Below, in pieces: positions 1 through 7,710 of a stretch of 64,000 bases of DNA (the stretch's first letter is position 1; the number at the start of each line of letters is the position of its first letter). The DNA is from Streptomyces sp. cg36 (GTDB taxonomy: Bacteria > Actinomycetota > Actinomycetes > Streptomycetales > Streptomycetaceae). The translations under genes were made by a program, and so were the position numbers. Location: positions 6,911,501 through 6,975,500 of the forward strand of contig NZ_CP163520.1 of the NCBI RefSeq assembly GCF_041080675.1, written 5' to 3'. The notes under the pieces were generated by a model. That model was not told the DNA's origin, did no database searches, and saw nothing but the letters and a program-made list of their open reading frames with translations.

Positions 1-861
1 CAGCCGCAGGCGGTGGCCCGCGGTGAGCCGGGGGGAGGCGGCCAGCAGGCGCTCGACCCGCTTGGGGACCTCGCCCTCCGGCGCCGGGCAGGGCCCGAAC
101 ACGCCCCGGTTCTCGTTGAGTTCGACCAGGGCGAGGGCGATCGTGAGCCGCCCGTAGCGCCGCGAGGCGACGTCGTCGGCGGCCAGCTCCACCAGCCGGT
201 GCATCTCGTCCCGGAACGCCGCGAACACCGGGATCTTCGGGAACCCGTTGGCCAGCGCCGCCGAGCAGTGCAGCAGCCAGTCGTGGCGGGCGCGCGCGTG
301 GCCCTGCTCGTGGGCGAGCACCGCGTCCAGCTGGCGGCCCTTGAGGCGGTGGAGCGCGGCCGTGGTGATGACCAGCTGGGGGCTGGGGCCGGGCAGCCAC
401 CAGGCGTCGGGCCGCTGCGCCTCCAGGACGACCAGCGGCGCCCCGCCGGGCTCCTCGCCGGGCAGCAGCGGCGCGCGCACCAGCAGCTCCGAGCGCCGCG
501 CCCGGCGCCGGGCGCGCGCCCCGCGGATCTCCCGGGTCAGCATCGCGGCCGTCCAGGCGCCGCCGCAGAAGAGCAGCACCGCGAGGGCCGCGGACCAGGG
601 TCCGTACGGGCCCAGCGCGTACGCGTCGATCACCGCGCGCGGGGCGGGGGCGAACACCTGGCCCCGGACGGTCCGCCAGGCCGCCGCCGCGCTGAAGACC
701 ATCGCCAGCGCGAAGCACAGCAGCACCGCGGCCACCACGCACTGCCAGACCCACAGCGCCACCACCGGCTCGCGCTCGGCCCAGTGGGCGCGAGCGAACA
801 GCCGCGGGGCCAGCACGGCGGCCACGGCGCCGAGCGCCAGCAGCGCGAGGGAGACCATCAT
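1..861 (-). CDS. M56-family (BlaR1/MecR1-like) membrane metallopeptidase, C-terminus beyond window
   Basis: The reading frame starts at the first of two ATG codons (861) and runs off the left edge, giving 287 visible residues. The N-terminus holds hydrophobic segments, followed by a basic loop. A zinc-peptidase motif HEQGH lies at residues 184-188, as in the M56 family, whose members are integral-membrane proteases that often work with BlaI/MecI repressors. Further on there is a conserved ELAADDVASRRYG stretch, which supplies the third metal-ligand region in this family. A TAGGCT -10-like hexamer ends six bases before the ATG, so the transcript may be leaderless, and this favours 861 over 858. 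The upstream gene on the same strand encodes a DUF5134 membrane protein. No BlaI gene lies on this side of it; one could lie beyond the window edge. The family is clear; the substrate is not known. Confidence 0.85.
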   Translation of the reverse strand, partial: MMVSLALLALGAVAAVLAPRLFARAHWAEREPVVALWVWQCVVAAVLLCFALAMVFSAAAAWRTVRGQVFAPAPRAVIDAYALGPYGPWSAALAVLLFCGGAWTAAMLTREIRGARARRRARRSELLVRAPLLPGEEPGGAPLVVLEAQRPDAWWLPGPSPQLVITTAALHRLKGRQLDAVLAHEQGHARARHDWLLHCSAALANGFPKIPVFAAFRDEMHRLVELAADDVASRRYGRLTIALALVELNENRGVFGPCPAPEGEVPKRVERLLAASPRLTAGHRLRL

Positions 862-934
862 GGTCTCAGCCTATGAGCGGGGCCCCGCCGATAGGTATGA
901 CCTCGCGCGCCAAGTGACGCACGCCACGTTTTGA

Positions 935-1519
935 TCACAGCGCGAGCAGCATCGCCAGCATCGCCATTCCCATCGAAAGGCGGCAGGCCAGGGCGAGTTC
1001 GGGCCGCGCGCCCCAGCCGGGCGCGCCCGCGGCGGCGCCGTCGCGCGCCGGGCCGGCCGCCGGCACCAGCCGGACGCCCGTGGTGAGGACGTAGCCGACG
1101 TAGTACACCACCAGCACCCCCGTGAGCAGGGGGATCCCGCCCGCCGGGCCGGTGTGGCCCTCGTGGGCGTGGCCGCCGGAGCCGGTCATCGCCAGCGCCA
1201 TGTAGACCATCGCGAGCGCGCCGACCGCGTGGTGCAGATGGTGGTGGCCGCCCGCGCCCCGGCCGTGCGCCCGCACCAGCCAGCCCGCGCGCAGCGCCAC
1301 GGCCGCGAACACCGCGGCGTAGACCCCCGGCAGCCAGGGCGGCGGGGTGGCGAAGGCGGCCGGGACGGCCATCGCGGCCATGCCGAAGCCCATCACCGCC
1401 TCGCCGCCGGCCGCGCTGCGCGCCCGTTCGCAGCGGCTGCGCAGCCGCAGCACGCAGTACGCGCCGGTGGCCGCGCACACCGCCACGAGCAGCCAGCCGG
1501 ACAGTGCGGATCCGTGCAT
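935..1519 (-). CDS. DUF5134 integral membrane protein
   Basis: This encodes 194 residues with about five hydrophobic segments and a His-rich cytoplasmic loop (GGHHHLHHAVG) between two of them, plus a second short His-rich stretch (GGHAHEGH). Layout and length match actinobacterial DUF5134 proteins, whose function is unknown. The start at 1519 (MHGSALSG) was chosen because GGGGAGG lies about six bases upstream; the longer in-frame extension is Pro/Arg-rich and looks non-coding. The stop lies 74 bases upstream of the M56 peptidase start on the same strand. The peptidase appears to have its own promoter, so co-transcription is only possible. The His clusters suggest metal binding, which is inference. 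Confidence 0.75.
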   Translation of the reverse strand: MHGSALSGWLLVAVCAATGAYCVLRLRSRCERARSAAGGEAVMGFGMAAMAVPAAFATPPPWLPGVYAAVFAAVALRAGWLVRAHGRGAGGHHHLHHAVGALAMVYMALAMTGSGGHAHEGHTGPAGGIPLLTGVLVVYYVGYVLTTGVRLVPAAGPARDGAAAGAPGWGARPELALACRLSMGMAMLAMLLAL

Positions 1520-1697
1520 GGCACGCCTCCCCGCTCGACATGTGGCCCTGCCGAGAAGTCGATTCCCGCACCGGCCGCCGCGCACGCGGGCGCAAGGGCA
1601 CACAGGGGGAGCGCGCGGGGGAGCGGGGGCTCGCGGGGGCGGGGTTAAGGTCGGGGGGCCGCCGCTACGTGACGATGCAGTTGGGAGAGGGTTCGCC

Positions 1698-2240
1698 ATG
1701 GAGACCACCCGCGCCGGAGAGCTGAGCTACCGGGACGCCACCGAGGCCGATGTGGAGGAGCTGGTGCCGCTCATCGAGTCGGCCTACCGCGGCGACGCCA
1801 GCCGGGTCGGCTGGACCACCGAGGCGGACCTCCTCCAGGGGCAGCGCACCGACCCGGAAGGGGTGCGCCAGGTGATCACCAAGCCCGCCAGCCGGCTGCT
1901 CGCCGTGGAGCGCGGGGGCCGGATCGTCGCCTGCTGCCAGCTCGAACACCGCGGTGAAGCGGCCTACTTCGGCATGTTCGCGGTCCGCCCCGAGCTCCAG
2001 GGCGCCGGTCTCGGCAAGGAGATCATCGCGGCGGCGGAGCGCACCGCGCGCGAGGGCTGGGGCGTCACCGAGATGCACATGACGGTGATCTCGGTGCGGG
2101 ACGAGCTGATCGCCTGGTACGAGCGGCGCGGCTACCGCCGTACGGGACGGATGACGCCCTTCCCGTACGGCGACGAGCGCTTCGGCGTTCCGCAGCGCGC
2201 GGGCCTCGAATTCGAGCTGCTGGTCAAGGAGTTGGCCTGA
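1698..2240 (+). CDS. GNAT-family N-acetyltransferase
   Basis: This encodes 180 residues. The acetyl-CoA pocket motif V-R-P-E-L-Q-G-A-G-L-G-K lies near residues 97-108, the Q/RxxGxG/A signature of GNAT enzymes, followed by a helix and a C-terminal IAWYERRGYRRTGR stretch typical of this fold. GGGAGAGGG sits eight bases before the ATG. Proteins of this type acetylate small amines, amino acids or protein N-termini; nothing in the context identifies the substrate. It is convergent with the glycerophosphodiesterase gene. The 90-bp gap between them holds two identical palindrome-containing repeats. Confidence 0.85.
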   Translation: METTRAGELSYRDATEADVEELVPLIESAYRGDASRVGWTTEADLLQGQRTDPEGVRQVITKPASRLLAVERGGRIVACCQLEHRGEAAYFGMFAVRPELQGAGLGKEIIAAAERTAREGWGVTEMHMTVISVRDELIAWYERRGYRRTGRMTPFPYGDERFGVPQRAGLEFELLVKELA

Positions 2241-2247
2241 CCGCGCG

Positions 2248-2330
2248 CCACGCGCGCGTGGCGGGTCCGCACGGACACGGCGCCGACCGCGTGCGGGACG
2301 GCCGACCGCCCCACGCGCGCGTGGCGGGTC
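2248..2330. repeat. Duplicated 20-bp element with 14-bp palindrome between convergent genes
   Basis: The sequence CCACGCGCGCGTGGCGGGTC occurs exactly at 2248-2267 and again at 2311-2330. Each copy begins with the perfect palindrome CCACGCGCGCGTGG, which can fold as a G/C-only hairpin. The pair lies exactly in the gap between the ends of two convergent genes. This fits transcription stop structures, but no U-tract follows. Confidence 0.6.
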
Positions 2331-3014
2331 TCACGCGGTGAAGCGACCGGTGCGGCGGATCTCCGGATAGTCGGTCGTCGCGCCGTCCAGGCCGAGCGCG
2401 CGCACCAGGCGCAGATGGTCCTGGGTGTTCACCACCCAGCCGATGACCTGGAGGTTCGCCGCGTGCGCCCGCTCGACCCCGGCCAGGGTGAGGTGGCGGA
2501 TGTCGAGCGAGAGCGCGTGCGCGCCCGCGGCCAGGGCGCGGTCGGTGATGTCCGGGCCCCACTCGGCGGCGACCAGGACGGTCCGCAGCCCCGGCACCAG
2601 CGCGCGCATCCGCGTCAGCGCCTCGTCGTGGAACGAGGACACGGTGATCCGGCCCACCAGGTCGTGCGCCTCGATCACGCGCGCGAGCTCGGCGGTGGCC
2701 GCCACGTCCTTGATCTCGACCTGGAGCGGTGCGGCGACCGCCTCCAGGACCTCGTCGAACAGGGGGACGCGCTCGCCCTGACCGGCGTCGAGCTCGCGCA
2801 GTTCGGCGACCGTCTTCTCGGCCACCGGTCCCTTCCCGTCCGTGGTGCGGTCCACCTCGGCGTCGTGCAGGACGACGAGCACGCCGTCCTTGCTGAGGTG
2901 CAGATCCAGTTCGATGGCGTCCATGCCCGAGCGCTCGGCGCGCACGAACGAACGCAGGGTGTTCTCCGGCTCGACACCCATGACCCCGCGATGACCGATG
3001 GTGAGGAACGTCAA
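2331..3014 (-). CDS. Glycerophosphodiester phosphodiesterase (GDPD family)
   Basis: This encodes 227 residues of a TIM-barrel phosphodiesterase that cleaves glycerophosphodiesters (from phospholipid turnover) to glycerol-3-phosphate and an alcohol. Visible motifs are the N-terminal IGHRG with PENT (residues 6-19) and ELDLHLSKDGVLVVLHD, supplying the acidic metal ligands and catalytic His. Later come the VEIK and SSFH strand motifs and a C-terminal GWVVNT segment. The start is a TTG at 3014 with a GAGG purine run upstream; no ATG or GTG fits the motif spacing. There is no signal peptide, so a cytoplasmic enzyme is likely. The length is usual for the UgpQ-like short form. Confidence 0.88.
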   Translation of the reverse strand: MTFLTIGHRGVMGVEPENTLRSFVRAERSGMDAIELDLHLSKDGVLVVLHDAEVDRTTDGKGPVAEKTVAELRELDAGQGERVPLFDEVLEAVAAPLQVEIKDVAATAELARVIEAHDLVGRITVSSFHDEALTRMRALVPGLRTVLVAAEWGPDITDRALAAGAHALSLDIRHLTLAGVERAHAANLQVIGWVVNTQDHLRLVRALGLDGATTDYPEIRRTGRFTA

Positions 3015-3084
3015 GACAGCCTCGCTTCCGTCGACGGCGGTTGGCGCGCGGGGGCATCCCGTGCCCGCGCGGCAGTGCCGCAGC

Positions 3085-3210
3085 CTAACGGCCCGCCCGC
3101 GCGATGGACCCCGCCTCGCGGGGGCGGGCGGAGTCATCCGCCTGGATGGCGGCGACGCCCAGGACGAAACCGGTGATGAGGGCTGCGACAAGGACCGCGC
3201 GGGTACTCAT
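3085..3210 (-). CDS. 41-residue single-span membrane peptide
   Basis: A short frame beginning MSTRAVLVAALITGFVLG with GGAAGG about ten bases before the ATG at 3210. It encodes one N-terminal hydrophobic helix followed by a short polar tail containing ADDSARPRE. Codon use matches neighbouring genes. No family or function was recognised. It lies 70 bases upstream of the phosphodiesterase start on the same strand, so the two may be transcribed together. Confidence 0.55.
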   Translation of the reverse strand: MSTRAVLVAALITGFVLGVAAIQADDSARPREAGSIARAGR

Positions 3211-3435
3211 GGGGCGTACGCCTTCCGCTCGGGGGACGTGGGGGCGGTTCCGTCCTACCCGTACGGGGTGTCCGCGGGCCAATCGCGTCACCCGTGGGTG
3301 GGCGTGTTCCCGGAGTCTCTTGACATGAGCGGAACTATTGTCCTCGCGATCGCAGAACCGTGCGTTGCCCCGCACGATCACAGGAAGAAAAGCGGCCTGT
3401 GTGAGGGCGCACAGGATAATTTCCCGAGACCCCCC

Positions 3436-3465
3436 TTGAGAGGTTGAACCGAACACGGATACGGT
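3436..3465 (+). promoter_or_regulatory. Probable promoter of the DUF6421 operon
   Basis: TTGAGA (3436-3441) and TACGGT (3460-3465) are separated by 18 bases, a good match to a housekeeping sigma promoter. Transcription would begin near 3472, leaving a leader of about 30 bases that includes the GGAGGAAG ribosome site of the gene at 3501. Confidence 0.4.
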
Positions 3466-3500
3466 GTCTTAACGCGAGGTTCTCCCGTGGAGGAAGTGAC

Positions 3501-4898
3501 ATGACGGAAATTCTTGTGCAGGACATGGTCGCCGGCGGCCAGATCTCCGACCGGCCCGTGGTCGAGCACCCTGCCTGGACCGTGCTCAAGAGTTCCGTCG
3601 AGGAGATCCGCCCCTGGCAGTCCAAGGACGGGTCCATCGACTTCGACGCGGAGGGCGCGCCCACCCGCGCCGCCGCCGAGGCCGCCGTCGAGCGGATAGC
3701 GGGCGCCGTCGAGGAGCTGTCGCCGCTGGTGCCGCACGACGCGGCGTACCACCGCGCGCTCGTCGCCGACCTGCGCAAGTGGGCCGACGAGGCGTTCGGC
3801 GTGCCGGACTTCCTGGACTCGCTGCTCGCCTTCCACCCGGCCGCCGACCGCGCCGACGGGCTGCAGCGCCTGGTGCTCTTCCCCATGTACACGCAGAACG
3901 GCAACCCGGACCGCAACTTCGAGGCGGTCGTGCTGCGCATGGTGTGGCCCGAGTGGCTGGCCGAGCTGGAGGCCGCGCGCTACGACAACCCGCTCTTCTG
4001 CGGCATCGCCTTCGAGGACTTCACCGCCGGGTACGACACGCACTCGGCCGTCCTCTTCCCGGAGACCATCGCCGTGCGCGAGGCGCCCGAGCGCTTCACC
4101 TGGGGCGGCATCTTCTGCGACCGCGAGGCCGCGCGCTTCCGCAAGGTGACCGAGGCGGCCGTCGACATCCTCGGTGTGGACCTGCCCGAGGACATCCGCG
4201 CCATGGTCGCCGACCAGGAGCGCTGCGAGAACGCGTTCGTGCTCTGGGACATGGTCCACGACCGCACCCACAGCCACGGCGACCTGCCGTTCGACCCCTT
4301 CATGATCAAGCAGCGCCAGCCGTTCTGGATGTACGGCCTGGAGGAGCTGCGCTGCGACCTCACCGCCTTCAAGGAGGCCGTGAAGCTGGAGGCCGAGGGC
4401 AACGAGCACGGCCGCGACGTGCAGTACGCGGTGCTCTTCGACCGGATGTTCCGCTTCCCCGTCTCCGGCGACCGCAACCGCAACTACGACGGTCTCGGCG
4501 GCCAGCTGCTCTTCGCGTACCTGCACAAGCACGACGTGGTGCGCTGGACCGACAACAAGCTCCACATCGACTGGGAGCAGGCCCCCCGGGTCACCAACCA
4601 GCTCTGCGCCGAGATCGAGAAGCTCTACCGGGACGGCATCGACCGCCCCAAGCTGGTGCACTGGTTCGCCGCGTACGAGCTGGTCTCCACCTACCTCGCC
4701 CCGCACCCCGGCTCGCGCTGGGCCAAGGGTCCGGACGCCCTGGACCTGACCCTGCCGCCGCGCAAGCTCGTCGACGACGTGCTTCCCGACGAATTTCCCC
4801 TGAGCATGTTCTTTGAGGCACTCTCCAAGAAGCTCAAGGGCGTCATCGCCTCCACCAAGGGGATCACCGCGACGCACGCCGAGCGAGTCGCCGCGTGA
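3501..4898 (+). CDS. DUF6421 family protein
   Basis: This encodes 465 residues without a signal peptide or membrane segment. The protein resembles the actinobacterial family now called DUF6421, which has no assigned function. It is rich in Trp, His and acidic residues. Notable segments are a central VHDRTHSHGDLPFDPF stretch with three histidines that could bind metal, and a C-terminal lysine-rich tail. GGAGGAAG lies five bases before the ATG. It is the first gene of a tight three-gene operon: the SDR gene starts 23 bases after its stop and the threonine aldolase-like gene overlaps the SDR end. The neighbours suggest a role linked to a small hydroxy- or amino-acid intermediate, which is inference from context only. 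Confidence 0.75.
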   Translation: MTEILVQDMVAGGQISDRPVVEHPAWTVLKSSVEEIRPWQSKDGSIDFDAEGAPTRAAAEAAVERIAGAVEELSPLVPHDAAYHRALVADLRKWADEAFGVPDFLDSLLAFHPAADRADGLQRLVLFPMYTQNGNPDRNFEAVVLRMVWPEWLAELEAARYDNPLFCGIAFEDFTAGYDTHSAVLFPETIAVREAPERFTWGGIFCDREAARFRKVTEAAVDILGVDLPEDIRAMVADQERCENAFVLWDMVHDRTHSHGDLPFDPFMIKQRQPFWMYGLEELRCDLTAFKEAVKLEAEGNEHGRDVQYAVLFDRMFRFPVSGDRNRNYDGLGGQLLFAYLHKHDVVRWTDNKLHIDWEQAPRVTNQLCAEIEKLYRDGIDRPKLVHWFAAYELVSTYLAPHPGSRWAKGPDALDLTLPPRKLVDDVLPDEFPLSMFFEALSKKLKGVIASTKGITATHAERVAA

Positions 4899-4921
4899 GC
4901 TCTAGCGCCGAGGAGACGATC

Positions 4922-5683
4922 ATGAACGGCAACGGGAATGGCAACGGACCGCTCAGCGGCGCCGTCATCGCGGTGGCCGGAGCGGCCGGTCCGGCCGGCC
5001 GCGCGGCCCTGCTGACGCTCGCGGAGGCGGGCGCGACCGTGGTGGCGTCCGACGCCGACGCGGCCAGGCTGGCGGAGGCCGTGGACGCGGCGCGCTACGC
5101 GCACGGCGGTGCGACGGTCGTGGGCGACACGGTCGACCTGCTCGACCTCGAGGCGACCCGGGAGTGGGCCGCCCGCACCGAGAAGGAGTTCGGCCGGATC
5201 GACGGCCTGGTGCACCTGGTGGGCGGCTGGCGCGGCGCCTCCTCGTTCACCGAGTCCGACCCGGCGGACTGGGAGCTGCTGGAGAAGCTGCTCATCAAGA
5301 CCGTCCAGCACACCTCGCTGGCCTTCCACGACGGGCTGCTCCGCAGCGACCGGGGGCGTTACGTCCTGGTCAGCCAGTCGGGCGCGCACAAGCCCACCGC
5401 CAACAACGCCGCCTACAACGCGGGCAAGGCGGCGGCCGAGGCGTGGACGCTGGCGATGGCCGACTCGTTCCGCAAGGCGGGGGGCGAGGACGGGCCGCGT
5501 TCCGCTGCTGCCATCCTGGTGATCAAGGCACTGGTGCACGACGCGATGCGCGCCGAGCGCCCGAATGCGAAGTTCGCGGGCTTCACCGACGTCACGGAGC
5601 TGGCCGAGGCCATCGCCGGAGTCTGGGAGCGGCCCGCCGAGGAAGTGAATGGACAGCGCCTGTGGCTGACCCCCAAGCCGTGA
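4922..5683 (+). CDS. Short-chain dehydrogenase/reductase (SDR)
   Basis: This encodes 253 residues, an NAD(P)-dependent oxidoreductase of the SDR superfamily. A Rossmann glycine motif AGAAGPAG lies near the N-terminus, with an acidic residue after the second strand (VVASDAD) favouring NAD. The catalytic set is complete: Ser in VLVSQSGA and Tyr/Lys in AAYNAGKAA. The start at 4922 was chosen because GAGGAGACG lies just upstream; a GTG at 4895 overlapping the DUF6421 stop is the alternative. The first residues are a low-complexity NGNGNGNG run. It is the middle gene of the DUF6421-SDR-aldolase operon and may interconvert an alcohol and carbonyl compound handled by its partners. Confidence 0.82.
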   Translation: MNGNGNGNGPLSGAVIAVAGAAGPAGRAALLTLAEAGATVVASDADAARLAEAVDAARYAHGGATVVGDTVDLLDLEATREWAARTEKEFGRIDGLVHLVGGWRGASSFTESDPADWELLEKLLIKTVQHTSLAFHDGLLRSDRGRYVLVSQSGAHKPTANNAAYNAGKAAAEAWTLAMADSFRKAGGEDGPRSAAAILVIKALVHDAMRAERPNAKFAGFTDVTELAEAIAGVWERPAEEVNGQRLWLTPKP

Positions 5684-6741
5684 GCACCGACGCCCGTCGG
5701 CACCACGACCCCGAGGTCCGCGGTTTCGCCAGCGACAACTACGCCGGAGTCCACCCCGAGGTGCTGGCGGCCATCGCCCTCGCCAACGGCGGTCACCAGA
5801 TCGCCTACGGGGAGGACGACTACACCGACCACCTCCAGCGGATCATCCACAGCCACTTCGGCGCGAGCGCCGAGGCGTTCCCGGTCTTCAACGGGACGGG
5901 GGCCAACGTCGTCTCCCTCCAGGCGCTGACCGACCGCTGGGGTGCGGTGATCTGCGCCGAGTCCGCGCACATCAACGTGGACGAGGGCGGCGCCCCCGAG
6001 CGCATGGCCGGGCTGAAGCTGCTCACCGTGCCGACCCCGGACGGCAAGCTCACCCCCGAGCTCATCGACCGGCAGGCGTGGGGCTGGGAGGACGAGCACC
6101 GGGCGATGCCCCAGGTGGTCTCGATCACCCAGAACACCGAGCTCGGCACGGTCTACACGCCGGACGAGATCCGGGCGATCTGCGACCACGCCCACCAGCA
6201 CGGCATGAAGGTGCACCTCGACGGTGCCCGGATATCCAACGCGGCGGCGTCGCTGAACGTGCCGATGCGCGCGTTCACCAACGCCGTGGGCGTCGACGTC
6301 ATCTCGTACGGCGGCACCAAGAACGGCATGCTCTTCGGCGAGGCCGTGGTGGTGCTCAACCCGGACGCGGTGCGCCGGATGAAGCACATCCGCAAGATGT
6401 CGATGCAGCTGGCCTCCAAGATGCGGTTCGTCTCGGTGCAGTTGGAGGCGCTCCTCGCCAAGGACCTGTGGCTGCGCAACGCGCGCCACGCCAACGCGAT
6501 GGCCCAGCGCCTCGCCGAGGGCGTCCGGGCGGTCGACGGGGTGGAGATCCTCTACCCGGTCCAGGCCAACGCGGTCTTCGCGCGGCTGCCGCACGACGTG
6601 AGCGAGCGGCTCCAGAAGCGCTACCGCTTCTACTTCTGGGACGAGGCGGCGGGCGACGTCCGCTGGATGTGCTCGTACGACACCACCGAGGACGACGTGG
6701 ACGGCTTCCTCGTGGCGCTCAAGGAAGAGATGGCCCGCTAG
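5680..6741 (+). CDS. Low-specificity L-threonine aldolase family PLP enzyme
   Basis: This encodes 353 residues of a fold-type I PLP enzyme of the threonine aldolase/beta-eliminating lyase family, which typically splits L-threonine or L-allo-threonine to glycine and acetaldehyde. The N-terminus has the family pattern GFASDNYAGVHPEV. The predicted PLP lysine is Lys214 in YGGTKNGM, preceded by the VHLDGARISNAA cofactor-binding segment. The GTG at 5680 overlaps the SDR stop by four bases, indicating translational coupling; a GTG at 5662 is an alternative. A strong hairpin follows 28 bases after the stop, ending the operon. Confidence 0.85.
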   Translation: MSTDARRHHDPEVRGFASDNYAGVHPEVLAAIALANGGHQIAYGEDDYTDHLQRIIHSHFGASAEAFPVFNGTGANVVSLQALTDRWGAVICAESAHINVDEGGAPERMAGLKLLTVPTPDGKLTPELIDRQAWGWEDEHRAMPQVVSITQNTELGTVYTPDEIRAICDHAHQHGMKVHLDGARISNAAASLNVPMRAFTNAVGVDVISYGGTKNGMLFGEAVVVLNPDAVRRMKHIRKMSMQLASKMRFVSVQLEALLAKDLWLRNARHANAMAQRLAEGVRAVDGVEILYPVQANAVFARLPHDVSERLQKRYRFYFWDEAAGDVRWMCSYDTTEDDVDGFLVALKEEMAR

Positions 6742-6768
6742 CCCGCGGTCCCGCCCTTCGTGCGCGGT

Positions 6769-6808
6769 CGGCCGACCGCCAAGTCATCGACTTGGTGGTC
6801 GGCCGTTT
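6769..6808. terminator. Strong hairpin terminator after the DUF6421 operon
   Basis: A 17-bp inverted repeat (arms 6769-6785 and 6789-6805, one G:T pair) with a three-base loop, followed by TTT. It lies 28 bases past the aldolase stop. Confidence 0.75.
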
Positions 6809-6880
6809 CGCGTTACGCGCGCGTGCCGTGCGGCCGGTCCCGGCGGACCTCCCGGCCGAAGTTCAGTAGGATGGACTGTC

Positions 6881-6900
6881 CAGTACTCTAGGATGTACTG
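6881..6900 (+). promoter_or_regulatory. Operator-like inverted repeat before the B3/4 gene
   Basis: CAGTAC (6881-6886) and GTACTG (6895-6900) form a perfect inverted repeat with an 8-base spacer. TAGGATG occurs twice around it (6867-6873, 6889-6895) and resembles a -10 hexamer, so the site is well placed to control the gene at 6991. The regulator is not identifiable here. Confidence 0.4.
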
Positions 6901-6990
6901 CACCCGGTGGTGCCGGTCGCTCCGAAGGCCGCATCCGACCGTCCGTCCCCGCGGCGGACGCCCCGACCGAACTGTGAGGCACGACCGATC

Positions 6991-7689
6991 ATGACGCCCA
7001 CGCTCACCGTGTCCGACGAGGTGTACGCCCTCGCGCCCGGCTTCACCCATGTCGCCGTCGAGGCCCGCGGACTCGTCAACGGGCCCAGCGACGCGGCGAG
7101 TTCGGCGCTGCTCGACGAGGCGGCCGGGCGGCTGCGCGCCCGCCTGGGCACCCTCGCCCCGCACGAGGACCCGCACATGGCCGCCTGGCGCGCGGCGTAC
7201 ACCGCCTTCGGCGCCAAGCCCTCGCGCACCCGCAACTCCGCCGAGGCGCTCGCCAGGCGCGCGCTCGCGGACGGCGGGCTGCCGCGCGTCAACCGGCTCG
7301 TCGACGTCTACAACGCGATCAGCGTCGCGCGTCTCGTTCCGGTGGGCGGCGAGGACCCCGATCACATCGCGGGGCCGATGCGGCTGGTGCGGGCCGCCGG
7401 CGACGAGCCGTTCCCCACCGTCGCGGGCGGCGAGGCGGCCGTCGAGCACCCGGAGCCCGGCGAAGTGGTGTGGCGCGACGACGAGGGCGTGACCTGCCGC
7501 CGCTGGAACTGGCGCCAGGGGGTGCGCACCCGGCTCACCGAGGAGTCCGTGAACGCGCTCTTCCTGCTGGAGGGCATGGGGGAGCACGCCGGACTGGAGG
7601 AGGCGGCGGCGGAGCTCGCCGAGCTCCTGGAGAAGGTGAGCCCGGGCGTGCGGATCACCTTGGGCGCCCCGGTCTTGGCCGGGGCGTGA
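6991..7689 (+). CDS. B3/4 domain-containing protein (PheT-like tRNA-editing fold)
   Basis: This encodes 232 residues. The segment FGAKPSRTRNSAEALARRAL followed by LPRVNRLVDVYNAISV is characteristic of stand-alone B3/B4 domain proteins, related to the editing domain of phenylalanyl-tRNA synthetase beta subunit. By family knowledge such proteins may hydrolyse mischarged tRNA or bind amino-acid-like ligands; the exact role is unproven. The ATG at 6991 has GTGAGG upstream at a somewhat long distance. The 3' end is only 21 bases from the end of the convergent acyltransferase gene. A palindromic operator-like site lies 90 bases upstream. Confidence 0.8.
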   Translation: MTPTLTVSDEVYALAPGFTHVAVEARGLVNGPSDAASSALLDEAAGRLRARLGTLAPHEDPHMAAWRAAYTAFGAKPSRTRNSAEALARRALADGGLPRVNRLVDVYNAISVARLVPVGGEDPDHIAGPMRLVRAAGDEPFPTVAGGEAAVEHPEPGEVVWRDDEGVTCRRWNWRQGVRTRLTEESVNALFLLEGMGEHAGLEEAAAELAELLEKVSPGVRITLGAPVLAGA

Positions 7690-7710
7690 CGGCGCGGGTC
7701 CGCCGGTGGC

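Noticed and set aside
13..876. Plus-strand open frame at the left edge
   Set aside because: It is the antisense shadow of the M56 peptidase, which has a clear HEXXH motif on the other strand.
3320..3348. TTGACA as a promoter for the DUF6421 operon
   Set aside because: The hexamer is perfect, but no -10-like element follows at 16-19 bases; the TTGAGA/TACGGT pair closer to the gene fits better.
3378..4877. Long minus-strand open frame of about 499 codons
   Set aside because: It lies antisense to the DUF6421 gene and has Val/Gly/Leu-rich low-information sequence, the mirror image of third-position GC bias. It has no ribosome site.
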